A stretch of 64,000 nucleotides of DNA. It comes from Mycobacteriales bacterium (GTDB taxonomy: Bacteria > Actinomycetota > Actinomycetes > DATLTS01). Where the stretch lies: contig DATLTS010000020.1 of the NCBI GenBank assembly GCA_035533475.1, positions 1 through 64,000 on the forward strand, written 5' to 3'. Every line of letters begins with the position of its first letter. Within the stretch, counting starts at the first letter, position 1. The position numbers were made by a program, and so were the translations under genes. Below the pieces are notes generated by a model. That model was given only the letters and a program-made list of their open reading frames with translations, searched no databases and was not told where the DNA came from. Shown here one piece after another: positions 1-10,108 of the stretch.

Positions 1-2766
1 GACCACGTTGAGGTTCGAGCTGTTCGGTCCGCGGGTGTCTCCGGTCGGGTAGGCCGACAGATAGCTGATCGAACTCACGTCCGTCGCGGTCAGGTTGAGC
101 GTGACCGCGTTCACCCCGCTGGCCGGCAGCCCGCCGACCCCAGCGACGGTGAGCATGACTGTGCCGTGCGGGCCGACCTTGGCCCGGGGCGCTCCCAGCC
201 CGTAGCGGGTGTCCAACGCCCGGTAGGGCGCCACCGCGTGATAGGTCGCCGGGCCACCGGGCGGCGGACCGAGCACCGCCAGGTTGTGCCAGAAACTGGC
301 CGCGACTTGCGTCGCCGTACCGTTCCCGGGCAGCGACACGAGCACCGGCGTGTCGCTTTGAGCGCCCACCTGGCCGTCGCCCAACTGAGCGTCCTCGTTT
401 CGGCCCCAGGCATAGACCTGCCCGGTGTCGCTGAGCGCCAGACTGTGCCCGTTGCTGGCGACCACCTCGCTGATCGCTACCCCTGCTGGCAGCTCAGCGT
501 AGGCGGGGGCGGAGCCCGACTGGTTCGTCCCGTCGCCCAAGTCGCCCCAGTAGTTGTAACCCCACCCGATGACCTGCCCGGTGGAGGTCACGGCAAGTAC
601 GTACAGGTCACCGGCGGAGATCTGGGTAAGACTCACCCCGGCTGGAAGAACGATCTGGACGGGGGTGGTCGGATCGCTGGCTGGCGCCTGCCCGAGGAAC
701 TGGGCGGCCCCCCACGCGTACAACTGCCCGGTCGAGGTGAGTGCGTAGCTGTCCTGCCAGCCGGCGCTGACCTGGGTTACGCTCACTCCGGCCGGCAGTT
801 GCACGAGGACCGGGGAGGCCCTGGACGTGGTCGAGCCGTCCCCGAGCTCGCCGGAGGCGTTGTCCCCCCAGGCATAGACCGTGCCGGCGCTGCTCAGCGC
901 CAGCACATGATCGAGCCCCACAGAAGCTTGCACGATCTGTACGCCCGCAGGGAGTGCGACCCGAATCGGGACGGGCTGGTCATCGGTGTTGGCGTTACCG
1001 AGCTGACCCGAGGCGTTGTCCCCCCAGGCGTAGACGCTGCCGTCGGTCATGACGGCGACGCTCGTGTTGCCGGTACCCAGCTCCCGACTGGTGTCGGCGA
1101 GCGGATCGGTGGCCACCTGATGCACCTGCGCGCCGGCGGGTAACGCCACCGGCACCGGTTGGCTGTTCGCGGCGAAGGTCCCGTCGCCCAGTTCGCCCTC
1201 GTTGCCGTAGCCCCACGACCAAACCGAACCGTCGCTCGCCAGCGCCACTGCATGCAGGAACCCGGCCGCGGCCTGTACCGGTCGTAGACCGGCGGGGAGC
1301 GGGGAGAACGCACCGCTGGTTTGCGGCGACGGCGCGCTTGCCGGCGTCGGCGTGAAATACGGCTCCCCCCAGGTCGCGACGCCGCTGGGTGGGGTCGTGT
1401 TGCCAGCCGAAGCGATCGTCAGGACGACCGCGTCAGTGCTGGTGCCGGCCGAGTTGCTGGCAGTGACGGTGAAGGAGAAGCTTCCCGCAGCCGACGGTGT
1501 GCCGGAAAGAGTCCCGGCGGTGGACAGCGACAGGCCGTCGAGGTTGCTACTCGATGCGGTGCTGTAGGAGGGACTCGGCTCCCCGCTCGCGAGGAAGGGG
1601 TAGGAATACCCGCTGCCCGTGACACCGACCGGCGGAACCCTGTCGAGAAACACCGGAGCGGCTGCCGCCGTCCCATCCACCAACAGCGTGTCGTCCGCAC
1701 CGGCGACAACCCCCACCGGCGACAGACCCGCCGGCTCGGCCACCGGGGTGGGCAGATCGCGGTCTCCCTGGGCGCCGTCTCCCAGCTGACCCGCGTACCC
1801 GCTGCCCCAGCCATAAACCACCCCGGACGAGCTCAGGGCCCCTCCGTGCGCGCTACCGGCCGCAATATCGGTGATCAGCGCGCCGGAGGGGAAGAGGACC
1901 TGCGTCGGCTGTGTGCTGATCGCCGAGCTGACGGTGCCGTTGCCGAGCTGTCCGTGGCTGTCCGCTCCCCAGGCGTAGGCCTTGCCGTCTTGGGTTCGTA
2001 CTAGACCCACGCCCCCATAAGCCACCTGGACCGCGAGTTCCCCCGTTGGCAGCGGCACGGGGCTCACCGTCCCGGTTTGCCAGCTGTAGAGCCCCCCGGC
2101 AGAACTCACGGCGAAAAACGGCGCGACCTGAACGATCGTGACGTCCGGGGGAAAGACGATCGGCACCGGTGTGGCGGACTGGCCGGTCGGCTGCGTCGGC
2201 ACCTGCCCCCAGGCGTAGACCGTCCCGTCCGCGGCAAGTGCCACCGCCTCGCCCAGGTCCGCAGCCACCTGCGTGATCGTCGCGGCGGCGGGGAAGCTGA
2301 CCGGCGTCGGTACGTTGGATGCCCCCGATCCCCACTGGTACAGCGATCCGTTGGTCGCGGTCGCGTAGCTTGCGCCGTTATCCGCCGCCACCCCGGTCGC
2401 GATCACGCCGCTGGGCATCTCCACCTGAACCGGACTATCTGTGTCGGCCGTCTCGCCGTCACCGAGTTGACCCGAGCCGTTCAACCCCCAGGCGAAAACG
2501 CTACCGGTCGAGGTCACCGCCAACCCATGATCGAGATTGACCGCGGCCTGGCGTACCGCAGTTCCAGCCGGCAATGACACCGGCACCGGACTGTCGGCCG
2601 GCATCGTTCCGCCCGTGCCGAGCTGTCCATTGACCCCCTCTCCCCAGGCCCAAAGCGCTCCCGCGGAACTCGCCGCCTGTGCCGCGGGAACTTCCGTGGC
2701 CGTCGTCACGACGGCTAGCACAAGGCTGCCAGCACTCAGAGCAATCCCCAGCGCCCGCGCGCACAT
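1..2766 (-). CDS. Secreted RCC1-repeat protein, C-terminus beyond window
   Basis: The frame is open from ATG 2766 to the left edge (922 codons, no stop). The N-terminus is a signal peptide: a short basic start, about 20 hydrophobic residues and an AQA-type cleavage site near residue 31. RCC1 beta-propeller blades follow, with repeated YAWG..GQLG signatures roughly every 50 residues. A putative Ig-like domain (about residues 375-442, with LSGTPSAAGSFSFTVTASNS) interrupts the blades, and a second RCC1 set follows. From about residue 850 comes the PYRALDTR-type domain found at the ends of actinobacterial secreted proteins. RCC1 propellers usually bind proteins; the ligand here is unknown. An extracellular role is inferred from the signal peptide. 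The start has only a weak ribosome site. Confidence 0.85.
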   Translation of the reverse strand, partial: MCARALGIALSAGSLVLAVVTTATEVPAAQAASSAGALWAWGEGVNGQLGTGGTMPADSPVPVSLPAGTAVRQAAVNLDHGLAVTSTGSVFAWGLNGSGQLGDGETADTDSPVQVEMPSGVIATGVAADNGASYATATNGSLYQWGSGASNVPTPVSFPAAATITQVAADLGEAVALAADGTVYAWGQVPTQPTGQSATPVPIVFPPDVTIVQVAPFFAVSSAGGLYSWQTGTVSPVPLPTGELAVQVAYGGVGLVRTQDGKAYAWGADSHGQLGNGTVSSAISTQPTQVLFPSGALITDIAAGSAHGGALSSSGVVYGWGSGYAGQLGDGAQGDRDLPTPVAEPAGLSPVGVVAGADDTLLVDGTAAAAPVFLDRVPPVGVTGSGYSYPFLASGEPSPSYSTASSSNLDGLSLSTAGTLSGTPSAAGSFSFTVTASNSAGTSTDAVVLTIASAGNTTPPSGVATWGEPYFTPTPASAPSPQTSGAFSPLPAGLRPVQAAAGFLHAVALASDGSVWSWGYGNEGELGDGTFAANSQPVPVALPAGAQVHQVATDPLADTSRELGTGNTSVAVMTDGSVYAWGDNASGQLGNANTDDQPVPIRVALPAGVQIVQASVGLDHVLALSSAGTVYAWGDNASGELGDGSTTSRASPVLVQLPAGVSVTQVSAGWQDSYALTSTGQLYAWGAAQFLGQAPASDPTTPVQIVLPAGVSLTQISAGDLYVLAVTSTGQVIGWGYNYWGDLGDGTNQSGSAPAYAELPAGVAISEVVASNGHSLALSDTGQVYAWGRNEDAQLGDGQVGAQSDTPVLVSLPGNGTATQVAASFWHNLAVLGPPPGGPATYHAVAPYRALDTRYGLGAPRAKVGPHGTVMLTVAGVGGLPASGVNAVTLNLTATDVSSISYLSAYPTGDTRGPNSSNLNVV

Positions 2767-3181
2767 TCCCAAGCCGACGCCGAGTTCACCGCGCTCCTCG
2801 GCATGGTCTCCGCTGGAGAACAAAGCGCGGGCTCCCAACTCTCGGCGGGCTGAGCCACGGTACCTACCAAGCTGGCAGCCTGTTCAACAATGTCCCACCC
2901 CGACCGTACTGGGCCGCGCGTCCCGGAAAATGCTGACACGGAAACCGGTTATCTCCGCAGCCAGGAGTCCGCTCGTCTCGCCGTCTGGTGGCGGAAGAGG
3001 GTGGTGTACGAGAGCCGCGCTGACCGCTGCCGCGACGAAGAACGGCGCGCTGTCCCCCCGCGCCGCCTGGATCGCGAATAGTTACTGTAGCTATTCCGCC
3101 CGCGCGGGCACCCCTCGAAGACGACCGGTCAGCTGCCCGAGCTCTGGTGCTTGGTGTGCCCCAGCCGCGGGGAAGGTATGG
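2767..3181. other. Intergenic region, no gene recognised
   Basis: This 415-base stretch lies between the start of the RCC1 gene and the end of the SIMPL pseudogene. Open frames here have compositions typical of antisense or random high-GC DNA, and I recognise no motif. It should hold the promoter of the RCC1 gene, but I cannot place convincing -35 and -10 boxes. Confidence 0.4.
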
Positions 3182-3879
3182 CTAATCGGTAAGTTGCCAC
3201 GTCGCCAAGACGTGCGCCGTCAACTCGAATTTGCCGGCTTCAACCGGCATCGAAGCGGTCGGAGCCCGAGACGACATGGCGGCTCGGACCGGCCCGCCCA
3301 CGTCGCGGGACACCTCGCTGAGATCCAGCAGACCCCCGAGGCGCAGCACGCCCAGACCAGCGTACTGGTCAGCCCGTGCCTGCGCGTCGGTGAAGGCCAG
3401 CTCCCGGGCCGTCACCTCGGCCGGGCCGCGATCAGCGACCACCAGGCCCCGCGGGACGGACGACTCCCGCCTCACCGGTAGCGCCGAGCGCGGCCGCCGC
3501 GAGATGCCCGGCGGCATCCAGATCCGGGCTACGCACCCGCAGCGTGCTTCGGCGACGTAGCCGAGATGGCGCCGTCCGTCCGGCCCGTGATCAAACTCCG
3601 GACCCACCCTGAGCTGGCCAGACTGCACAGCGGTCGCGTCGCGTCGACCCCGTGGCCACGCACCGCATCGATGACCGCTCGCCTCGTAGCGGCGCGCGAC
3701 TCCAGAGCCTCGCCCGGGCGCTCACCCCTCGTCTGGACACCCAGGGTGAGAACCGCAACGTCGGGCGCGATGGGCACGCTGCCCGCCCCGACCACGGTCA
3801 CGCGGCGAATGGCTGCCTTCGGCACACCGGCGACGATAGCCGCCGCGACACGCCCTGGCGCCCGGCCAGCAGCCGGCAT
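3182..3879 (-). pseudogene. SIMPL-domain (DUF541) protein, frameshifted
   Basis: The first part (3879 to about 3610) reads RRVTVVGAGSVPIAPDVAVL and continues as a typical SIMPL N-terminus. The family sequence then moves to another frame (TAVQSGQLRVGPEFDHGPDG). The cause is visible: GCGAC occurs twice in tandem near 3624-3633, and removing one copy restores VDATAVQSG. Between about 3548 and 3435 a third frame gives the better protein (LRVRSPDLDAAGHLAAAALG), which implies a further compensating pair of one-base indels. The C-terminal third (LVVADRGPAEVTARELAF onward) is back in the second frame and ends at 3182. SIMPL proteins are usually periplasmic or secreted, with poorly defined function. 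The gene looks dead. Confidence 0.75.
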
Positions 3880-4001
3880 GCGCTTTAAGGCTGGCGTCGG
3901 GCCGGCCCCGGGCAGCGCGCCCCCGATCGGTTACGGATGGCATCAGGGCTCGTCCTTCAGCGTGAAATGCACGCTTGCGTCGGTTACCCCGGAGGCATTG
4001 A

Positions 4002-4418
4002 CGCGAATGCCTCGATCTGCTGATCGCGCTGAACTCCGGGATCCCGGGCATGTGCACGATCCATGCGAACTCGGCCCGGGAAGCGATCACGAAGATGTGC
4101 ACGTTGCCGTTGCTCGCCGGGGAGAACGTCGGTTACCAGTTCGTCGTCCCGACCGTCGCGGCGAGCGTCGACCTCGTCGTGCACATGGAGAGCGACCCGC
4201 ACGGCCGGCGGCGCGTCCGGGAGATCGTGGGCGTGCCGGGTCGCGTCGAAGGCGACGTCGTGGAGTCTGCGGAGCTGTTCACGACTCGCGGGGGTCGTCT
4301 GGTGCGTGGCGACGGGTGGCCGCCTCGGCGGGATCGGTTCGAGTTGGCCGGCATCGATCTCGGCCGGTTGCTGTCACCGCTGGACACGTCCGTGCGGCCG
4401 GACCCGGCGGTGCCGTGA
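4002..4418 (+). pseudogene. tadA: C-terminal fragment of TadA/CpaF pilus ATPase
   Basis: From about 4005 the frame reads ECLDLLIALNSGIPGMCTIH and then HANSAREAITKMCTLPLLAG. This is the arginine-finger and His-box region and C-terminal end of TadA/CpaF secretion ATPases, which assemble Flp pili. A stop (TGA) lies in frame at 3999, and no frame upstream shows the N-terminal domain, Walker A or Walker B. About two thirds of the gene is therefore missing. A 122-residue product could start at ATG 4050 but would lack ATP-binding sites. Its stop overlaps the ATG of the next gene (TGATG), so the old operon coupling is still visible. Confidence 0.8.
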
Positions 4419-5278
4419 TGGGGGCGTTTCTCGGGCTGGTGCTGGGGGTCGGCCTGGTCCTGATCTGGTGGTCCGGACCGCGCCGCCGGCCGCCTCGGCA
4501 CCCACCGGGCCGGCCGGTAGCCGACCGGCTCGCGGAGTTGCTCACCCAGGCGGGATACCCGGGCATCTCGCCGAACCGGCTGCTGGCGCTTAGTGCCGCG
4601 CTGGGCGGTGGCGGGTTCGTCCTGGTCGCTGGCGTCTCCGGCTCGGCGCCGATCGGCCTCGCCTTCGCTGGCTTCGCCGGGTATGCACCGCTGGCGTTGG
4701 TCCGCGCCCGGCGACGTCACCGGCGGGTCGAGCTGCGTGAGCTGTGGCCCGAGGTGGTGGACAACCTGGCATCGGCGGTCCGGGCCGGGCTCAGCCTGCC
4801 GGAGGCGCTATCCGCGCTCGCCACCCGGGGCCCCGAACCGCTCCGCCCGACATTCGCCCGGTTCGGTGAGGATTACCGGGCCACCGGGCGTTTCGGCGAC
4901 AGCCTCGACCGGCTGAAGGCTGCCCTAGCCGACCCGGTGGCCGACCGGATCGTGGAGTCGCTGCGGATGGCCCGCGAGGTCGGCGGCAGCGACCTGGGCC
5001 GGTTGCTGAGGACCCTGGCCCAATTCCTCCGCGAGGATGTGCGGACCCGGGCGGAGATCGAGACCCGGCAGGGGTGGACCGTCAACGCCGCCCGGCTCGC
5101 GCTGGCCGCACCCTGGCTGGTCCTCGGCCTGTTTTCGCTGCGACCCGAGGCGGTACGGGCTTACAACTCGCCGTCCGGAGTGGTCGTGCTCGCCGTCGGG
5201 GGTGGCGTGTCCCTTATCGCCTACCGGCTCATGATGAGGATCGGGCGCCTGCCGATCGAGGATCGGGTCTTGCGGTGA
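4418..5278 (+). CDS. tadB: Tad pilus platform protein TadB-like (T2SS F domain)
   Basis: A 286-residue inner-membrane protein starting at ATG 4418, which overlaps the stop of the tadA fragment. An N-terminal membrane helix (about residues 2-18) and a second hydrophobic segment (about 55-90) are followed by a type II secretion F domain (LRELWPEVVDNLASAVRAGL, then GDSLDRLKAALADP). Two C-terminal membrane helices end the protein. TadB and TadC form the membrane platform for Flp pilus assembly and work with the TadA ATPase. The gene is intact although its ATPase partner is truncated. Confidence 0.88.
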   Translation: MGAFLGLVLGVGLVLIWWSGPRRRPPRHPPGRPVADRLAELLTQAGYPGISPNRLLALSAALGGGGFVLVAGVSGSAPIGLAFAGFAGYAPLALVRARRRHRRVELRELWPEVVDNLASAVRAGLSLPEALSALATRGPEPLRPTFARFGEDYRATGRFGDSLDRLKAALADPVADRIVESLRMAREVGGSDLGRLLRTLAQFLREDVRTRAEIETRQGWTVNAARLALAAPWLVLGLFSLRPEAVRAYNSPSGVVVLAVGGGVSLIAYRLMMRIGRLPIEDRVLR

Positions 5279-6213
5279 GCCCGGGCTGGGTGGGCGCCGG
5301 GCTTGGCCTCCTCGCCGGGCTCGGAATCGTCGGCGCGGTCGCCGCCAGCCCGCCGCTGCGCCGACCGCGCCTCGACGCACGGCTAGGTCCCTACCTGCGA
5401 GACTCGAACCGGCCCTTCCGGGCGCCCGCGGATCCCCCAACCCGAACGCCGTTCCCTACGGCCGAACGGCTCCTCAGGCCGTACCTGGATGGTCTCGCTC
5501 GGGGCGTCGATCGGGCGGTGGGTGCCAGCCCCTCCGTGCGGCGTCGGCTCGACCAGGCCGGCCGGGGCCAGAGCCTCGAGCAGTTCCGTGCCGAACAGGT
5601 GCTCTGGGGTGCCGCCGGCTTCGGAGTCGGGTTGCTCGTGGTCGGGCTGGCCGCGATCCGCGGCCAGGGCAACCCGGTTGCGCTCCTCCTGTTCTGCGTT
5701 CTGACCACGACTCTTGGCGTTCTGGCGCGTGACCGGTGGCTCAGCCGCGAGCTACGCCGGCGGGAGAGCCGAATGCTCACCGAATTCCCGACCGTGGCCG
5801 AGCTGCTGGCGCTCGCCGTGTCAGCCGGAGAGAGCCCGCTGGCTGCCCTCGCCCGGGTGAGCCGGCTCTCCCGCGGAGAACTGGCCCAGGAACTGGCCCG
5901 GGCGCTCGCGGACGCCCGGGCCGGCGCGCCTCTCGTCGTCGCGCTCGAAGGGGTCGCCCGGCGGACCTCGTTGCCGTTGCTTGCGCGCTTCGTCGATGGA
6001 ATCGCGATCGCGTTGGAACGTGGAACGCCGCTCGCCGACGTCTTGCGGTCCCAGGCCGCGGACGTCCGGGAAGCCGGCAAACGCACCCTGCTCGAAGCCG
6101 GGGGCCGCAAGGAAATCGCCATGCTCGTGCCGGTCGTGTTCTTGGTCTTGCCGGTCGTCGTCCTGTTCGCGCTCTTCCCGGGGTTCTACACGCTGAATCT
6201 CACCGTCCCCTAA
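5275..6213 (+). CDS. tadC: Tad pilus platform protein TadC-like
   Basis: A 312-residue membrane protein starting at GTG 5275, overlapping the tadB stop by four bases (GTGA). It has an N-terminal helix, a paired hydrophobic segment near residues 110-150 and a T2SS F domain (LTEFPTVAELLALAVSAGES, then GTPLADVLRSQAADVREAGK). The C-terminal anchor is strongly hydrophobic. Together with TadB it should make the pilus assembly platform. The earlier in-frame extension to 5074 overlaps tadB and is not needed. Confidence 0.88.
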   Translation: MSPGWVGAGLGLLAGLGIVGAVAASPPLRRPRLDARLGPYLRDSNRPFRAPADPPTRTPFPTAERLLRPYLDGLARGVDRAVGASPSVRRRLDQAGRGQSLEQFRAEQVLWGAAGFGVGLLVVGLAAIRGQGNPVALLLFCVLTTTLGVLARDRWLSRELRRRESRMLTEFPTVAELLALAVSAGESPLAALARVSRLSRGELAQELARALADARAGAPLVVALEGVARRTSLPLLARFVDGIAIALERGTPLADVLRSQAADVREAGKRTLLEAGGRKEIAMLVPVVFLVLPVVVLFALFPGFYTLNLTVP

Positions 6214-6218
6214 CCCAC

Positions 6219-6235
6219 GGCGGGGCCCGTCCGCC
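6219..6235 (+). terminator. Small hairpin between tadC and the pilin gene
   Basis: GGCGG and CCGCC arms enclose a seven-base loop just after the tadC stop and just before the pilin ribosome site. There is no T-run. It may act as an attenuator or mRNA processing site, so that the pilin is expressed at a different level from the platform genes. This is a weak call. Confidence 0.25.
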
Positions 6236-6259
6236 GCCTAGACGAAGGAGCTGGTCGCC

Positions 6260-6460
6260 GTGTTTACGCGACTCCTCGGCGCAGTTTGCGCCGCCCACGC
6301 CCGGCTGGCCGCCGGTGGCCGCGACCGGGGCGACGTCCCCGGCTGGGTCATGATCACCCTTATGACGGCCGGCCTCGTCGTGTTGCTCACCGGGTTGGCG
6401 ACGGCGGCATTCGGCAACATCTTCGACAAGGCCGTGAAGTCGGTGTGCTCGAGCTGTTGA
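6260..6460 (+). CDS. Flp-type pilin-like small membrane protein
   Basis: A 66-residue protein starting at GTG 6260, preceded by a good ribosome site (AAGGAG at 6244-6249). A hydrophilic leader ends at DVPGWV and is followed by one hydrophobic segment (MITLMTAGLVVLLTGLATAA) and a short FGNIFDKAVKSV tail. This fits actinobacterial Flp pilins or DUF4244-type pilin-like proteins, which are cleaved by a prepilin peptidase and polymerised by the Tad machine. It lies directly after tadC and overlaps the next pseudopilin gene. Confidence 0.75.
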   Translation: MFTRLLGAVCAAHARLAAGGRDRGDVPGWVMITLMTAGLVVLLTGLATAAFGNIFDKAVKSVCSSC

Positions 6461-6831
6461 GGTCGGCCCGGGGCTCGGCAGCGGTCGACTTCCTGCTCGT
6501 CGGCACCCTCGTCACGGCGATGTTCCTCGGGCTGCTCCAGCTCGGTTTCGACCTGCATGTCCGCAACGTCCTCGCCGCGGCCGCCGCGGACGGTGCCCGG
6601 TTTGGCGCCAACGCGGACGCCACCCCACAGGACGGTGCGGACCTGGCGAACAGCCTGATCCGTCATGCGCTCGGGCCGCGCTACGCCCAGGCCGTCGTCG
6701 TGTCCGGGCAGGCGATCGACGGGGCGCAACTCGTGACGATCCGGGTAACTACCCAGCTGCCGTTGCTCGCCGGGTTTCTCCCTGCCCTTCAGATCAGCGT
6801 CGTCGGCCGCGCCCTGGCCGAGTCGCGATGA
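6445..6831 (+). CDS. TadE-like pseudopilin
   Basis: A 128-residue protein. I choose GTG 6445, which overlaps the pilin stop; a TTG at 6457 is an alternative. It begins with RSARGSAAVDFLLVGTLVTA, the TadE signature of a short basic leader, then G-S-x-A-V-D/E-F followed by a hydrophobic helix. The rest is a small extracellular domain. TadE-like minor pilins prime or support Flp pilus assembly. The next gene overlaps by four bases (ATGA). Confidence 0.8.
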   Translation: MLELLRSARGSAAVDFLLVGTLVTAMFLGLLQLGFDLHVRNVLAAAAADGARFGANADATPQDGADLANSLIRHALGPRYAQAVVVSGQAIDGAQLVTIRVTTQLPLLAGFLPALQISVVGRALAESR

Positions 6832-7310
6832 GCCGGCGGGCGCCGTGGCGACGGTTCGAGCGCGCGATCCCGGAGGACGGCAGCGCCCTCGTTGAGTTCG
6901 TCGGCTTGGCTGTAGTGCTGATCGTGCCGGTCTTCTATCTCGTTCTCGTCGCCGGTCGAGTGGAAGGCGCGGCTTTCGCGGTCTCCAGCGCCGCCCGGGC
7001 AGCCGGCCGGGCCTACGTCACGGCTGGTTCCGATGCGGTGGGGCGGCTCCGGGCGGAACTGGCAGCGGAGCTCGCGCTGGCTGACGACGGAATCTCTGCC
7101 GGCCCGGCGACGACGACCATCGACTGCGGGACATGTACCTACGCCCCCGGCTCCCCGGTGACCGTGACGATTCGTGTCGACGTGCCGCTGCCGGGACTCT
7201 CGGCCGCCTTCTGTGGCGGAGGGCATTGCGTGGCCGCAGTTCCGGTCACCGCTCGCCACGTGGAGCAGATCGGCTGCTTCGTCCCCGGCGGCGGGCCATC
7301 GGCGTGCTGA
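6828..7310 (+). CDS. TadE/TadF-like minor pilin
   Basis: 160 residues starting at ATG 6828. PEDGSALVEFVGLAVVLIVP is a TadE-family N-terminus with the conserved G-S-A-x-V-E-F before the membrane helix. The extracellular part has paired cysteines (DCGTCTYAPG, FCGGGHC), suggesting disulphides outside the cell. It sits between another TadE-like gene and a TadG-like gene in a tightly overlapping operon. Confidence 0.78.
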   Translation: MSRRAPWRRFERAIPEDGSALVEFVGLAVVLIVPVFYLVLVAGRVEGAAFAVSSAARAAGRAYVTAGSDAVGRLRAELAAELALADDGISAGPATTTIDCGTCTYAPGSPVTVTIRVDVPLPGLSAAFCGGGHCVAAVPVTARHVEQIGCFVPGGGPSAC

Positions 7311-7798
7311 GCCGGCTGTCTCGGGTGCACGACGCGTCGGGGCAGGTGACCCTGCTCATCATCGCCTACATGATCATTTCGCTGTGTTTCGTCTTGACCG
7401 CGATCGACGCGGCCGAGGTCTTCCTGGCGCAGCGGGCGTTGGCCAATTTGGCCGACGGCGCAGCCCTGTCCGGTGCGCAGGCCGTCGACCGGTCGGCGCT
7501 GTACGCCGGGACCGCCGGATGCCGCCTGCCGTTGTCCCCGTCCGGGGCGGTTGCGGCCGTCGAGGGCTATTTCGCCACGGGCGGCCTGCCGGCCGGCTAC
7601 GGAGACGTTCTCCCGGCTGGGGTCACGGTCGACCCCGCGTCGGACACGGTGACCGTCACCCTCGTGCATCGGGTCCGGCTGCCGTTGCAGGGCATCCTCG
7701 GCGGGATCGTCTCCCAATGGGCCGGCGGCGTTCCGCTGACCGTTTCGGCGAGTGCCCGGTCGCCGCTCATCTCGGCCGGTGGCGCCGCGGGCTGTTGA
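7304..7798 (+). CDS. TadG-like/Rv3660c-type pilus locus protein
   Basis: A 164-residue protein starting at GTG 7304, overlapping the previous gene by seven bases. [20 protein letters not shown] is a pilin-like start with a long membrane helix. It is followed by [20 protein letters not shown], the TadG/DUF2134 pattern of helper proteins in actinobacterial tad loci. The rest is an extracellular beta-rich domain. It closes the tad operon, and prfB starts 52 bases later. Confidence 0.72.
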   Translation: MLSRLSRVHDASGQVTLLIIAYMIISLCFVLTAIDAAEVFLAQRALANLADGAALSGAQAVDRSALYAGTAGCRLPLSPSGAVAAVEGYFATGGLPAGYGDVLPAGVTVDPASDTVTVTLVHRVRLPLQGILGGIVSQWAGGVPLTVSASARSPLISAGGAAGC

Positions 7799-7850
7799 CC
7801 GCTCAGGCTGTCGGCCGCCCGCGTCTGTGCCGGCGGTTACCCTCGACCCC

Positions 7851-8960
<1,110 letters not shown>

Positions 8961-8993
8961 GCCCCGCCCGGTGCGGCAAGCTGACGAGCGCGC

Positions 8994-9182
8994 TCAGCCG
9001 CCCAGATGTAGGGCCGCCAGCGCGGCGAATGTCGCGAGCAACAGGGCGAGCAGTGTGATCGCCTGCGTCGAGAGTGGGATGCCGTGGCGATGCAGGTTGG
9101 TGCGGGCGGCGCGGCAGCTTGGGCATCGTCCCTCGACGACCGGGGCCGCGCACTGGGCGCACACCAGGTGCTCGCACGACAT
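8994..9182 (-). CDS. Small zinc-ribbon membrane protein
   Basis: A 62-residue protein with four cysteines in two CxxC pairs (CEHLVCAQCAAP, GRCPSCRAAR) forming a probable zinc ribbon. One C-terminal membrane helix follows (AITLLALLLATFAALAALHL). The zinc-ribbon/single-helix plan suggests a cytoplasmic metal-binding head anchored to the membrane; the role is unknown. It is antisense to the flanking prfB and ftsE genes. Confidence 0.65.
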   Translation of the reverse strand: MSCEHLVCAQCAAPVVEGRCPSCRAARTNLHRHGIPLSTQAITLLALLLATFAALAALHLGG

Positions 9183-9336
9183 ACGGCCGTCCCCTTCCCG
9201 GTAGCGCGCCGTCGGGTGCGCGCCTGTCTTTCAACGTCTCGGCACCGATCATTGTGCCCTGGAATTCCGACCGGATACACCTGGGTGGCCCCGGGTGGGG
9301 TTCCGAGCCGGTAAACTGGCGTCCCGTGATGTCCCC

Positions 9337-10026
9337 GTGATCCGGTTCCAGGCCGTAACCAAGGTCTATCCCACGAGTACCCGCCCCGCCCTGGACGCGA
9401 TCAGCCTCGAGGTGGAAAAAGGGGAATTCGTCTTCCTGGTCGGGCAGTCCGGGTCGGGCAAGTCGACCTTCCTACGGCTCGTGCTCAAGGAGGACAAGCC
9501 CAGCTCCGGGTCGATCCACGTCGCGGGAAAGGACCTGAGCCGGCTCACCTCCTGGAAGATCCCGACCCTCCGGCGGCAGATCGGAACGGTGTTCCAGGAC
9601 TTCCGACTGCTGCCCAACAAGACGGTCAGCGAGAACGTCGCTTTCGCCCTGGAGGTCATCGGGCGGCCGAAGGCGACGATCGACAAGGTCGTTCCCGAGG
9701 TACTGGACCTGGTCGGCCTCACCGGGAAGGGCGCGCGGATGCCGCACGAGCTCTCCGGCGGTGAGCAGCAGCGGGTGGCCATCGCTCGCGCCTTCGCCAA
9801 CCGGCCGATGATCTTGTTGGCCGACGAGCCCACTGGCAACCTCGACCCGACGACCAGCGTCGGGATCATGAAGTTGCTCGACCGGATCAATCGAACAGGC
9901 ACCACCGTGCTGATGGCGACGCACGACGCGGCGATCGTCGACTCGATGCGCCGTCGGGTGATCGAGCTCGACGGCGGGAAGCTGATCCGCGACCAGACCC
10001 GAGGCGTCTACGGCTACTCGCAGTAA
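9337..10026 (+). CDS. ftsE: Cell division ATP-binding protein FtsE
   Basis: A 229-residue ABC ATPase. It has Walker A (GQSGSGKST), Q-loop ([14 protein letters not shown]), signature (LSGGEQQR), Walker B (MILLADEP) and H-loop (ATHD). I choose GTG 9337 because [11 protein letters not shown] is the normal FtsE start; the longer frame from 9295 adds non-homologous residues. FtsE with FtsX forms the divisome complex that activates peptidoglycan hydrolases. A possible -10 box (TAAACT, 9312-9317) lies close upstream. Confidence 0.96.
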   Translation: MIRFQAVTKVYPTSTRPALDAISLEVEKGEFVFLVGQSGSGKSTFLRLVLKEDKPSSGSIHVAGKDLSRLTSWKIPTLRRQIGTVFQDFRLLPNKTVSENVAFALEVIGRPKATIDKVVPEVLDLVGLTGKGARMPHELSGGEQQRVAIARAFANRPMILLADEPTGNLDPTTSVGIMKLLDRINRTGTTVLMATHDAAIVDSMRRRVIELDGGKLIRDQTRGVYGYSQ

Positions 10027-10108
10027 CCGATCGAGGTCGACCGGCGAGATCTTGACGCAACGGTCACGAGGGTGTGGGGCCGTGCCCCGCTCCAGATAGG
10101 CAGGGCAG

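Noticed and set aside
166-2577. Plus-strand open frames across the first 2.6 kb
   Set aside because: They are antisense to the RCC1 gene, whose repeated YAWG..GQLG blades are unmistakable on the minus strand.
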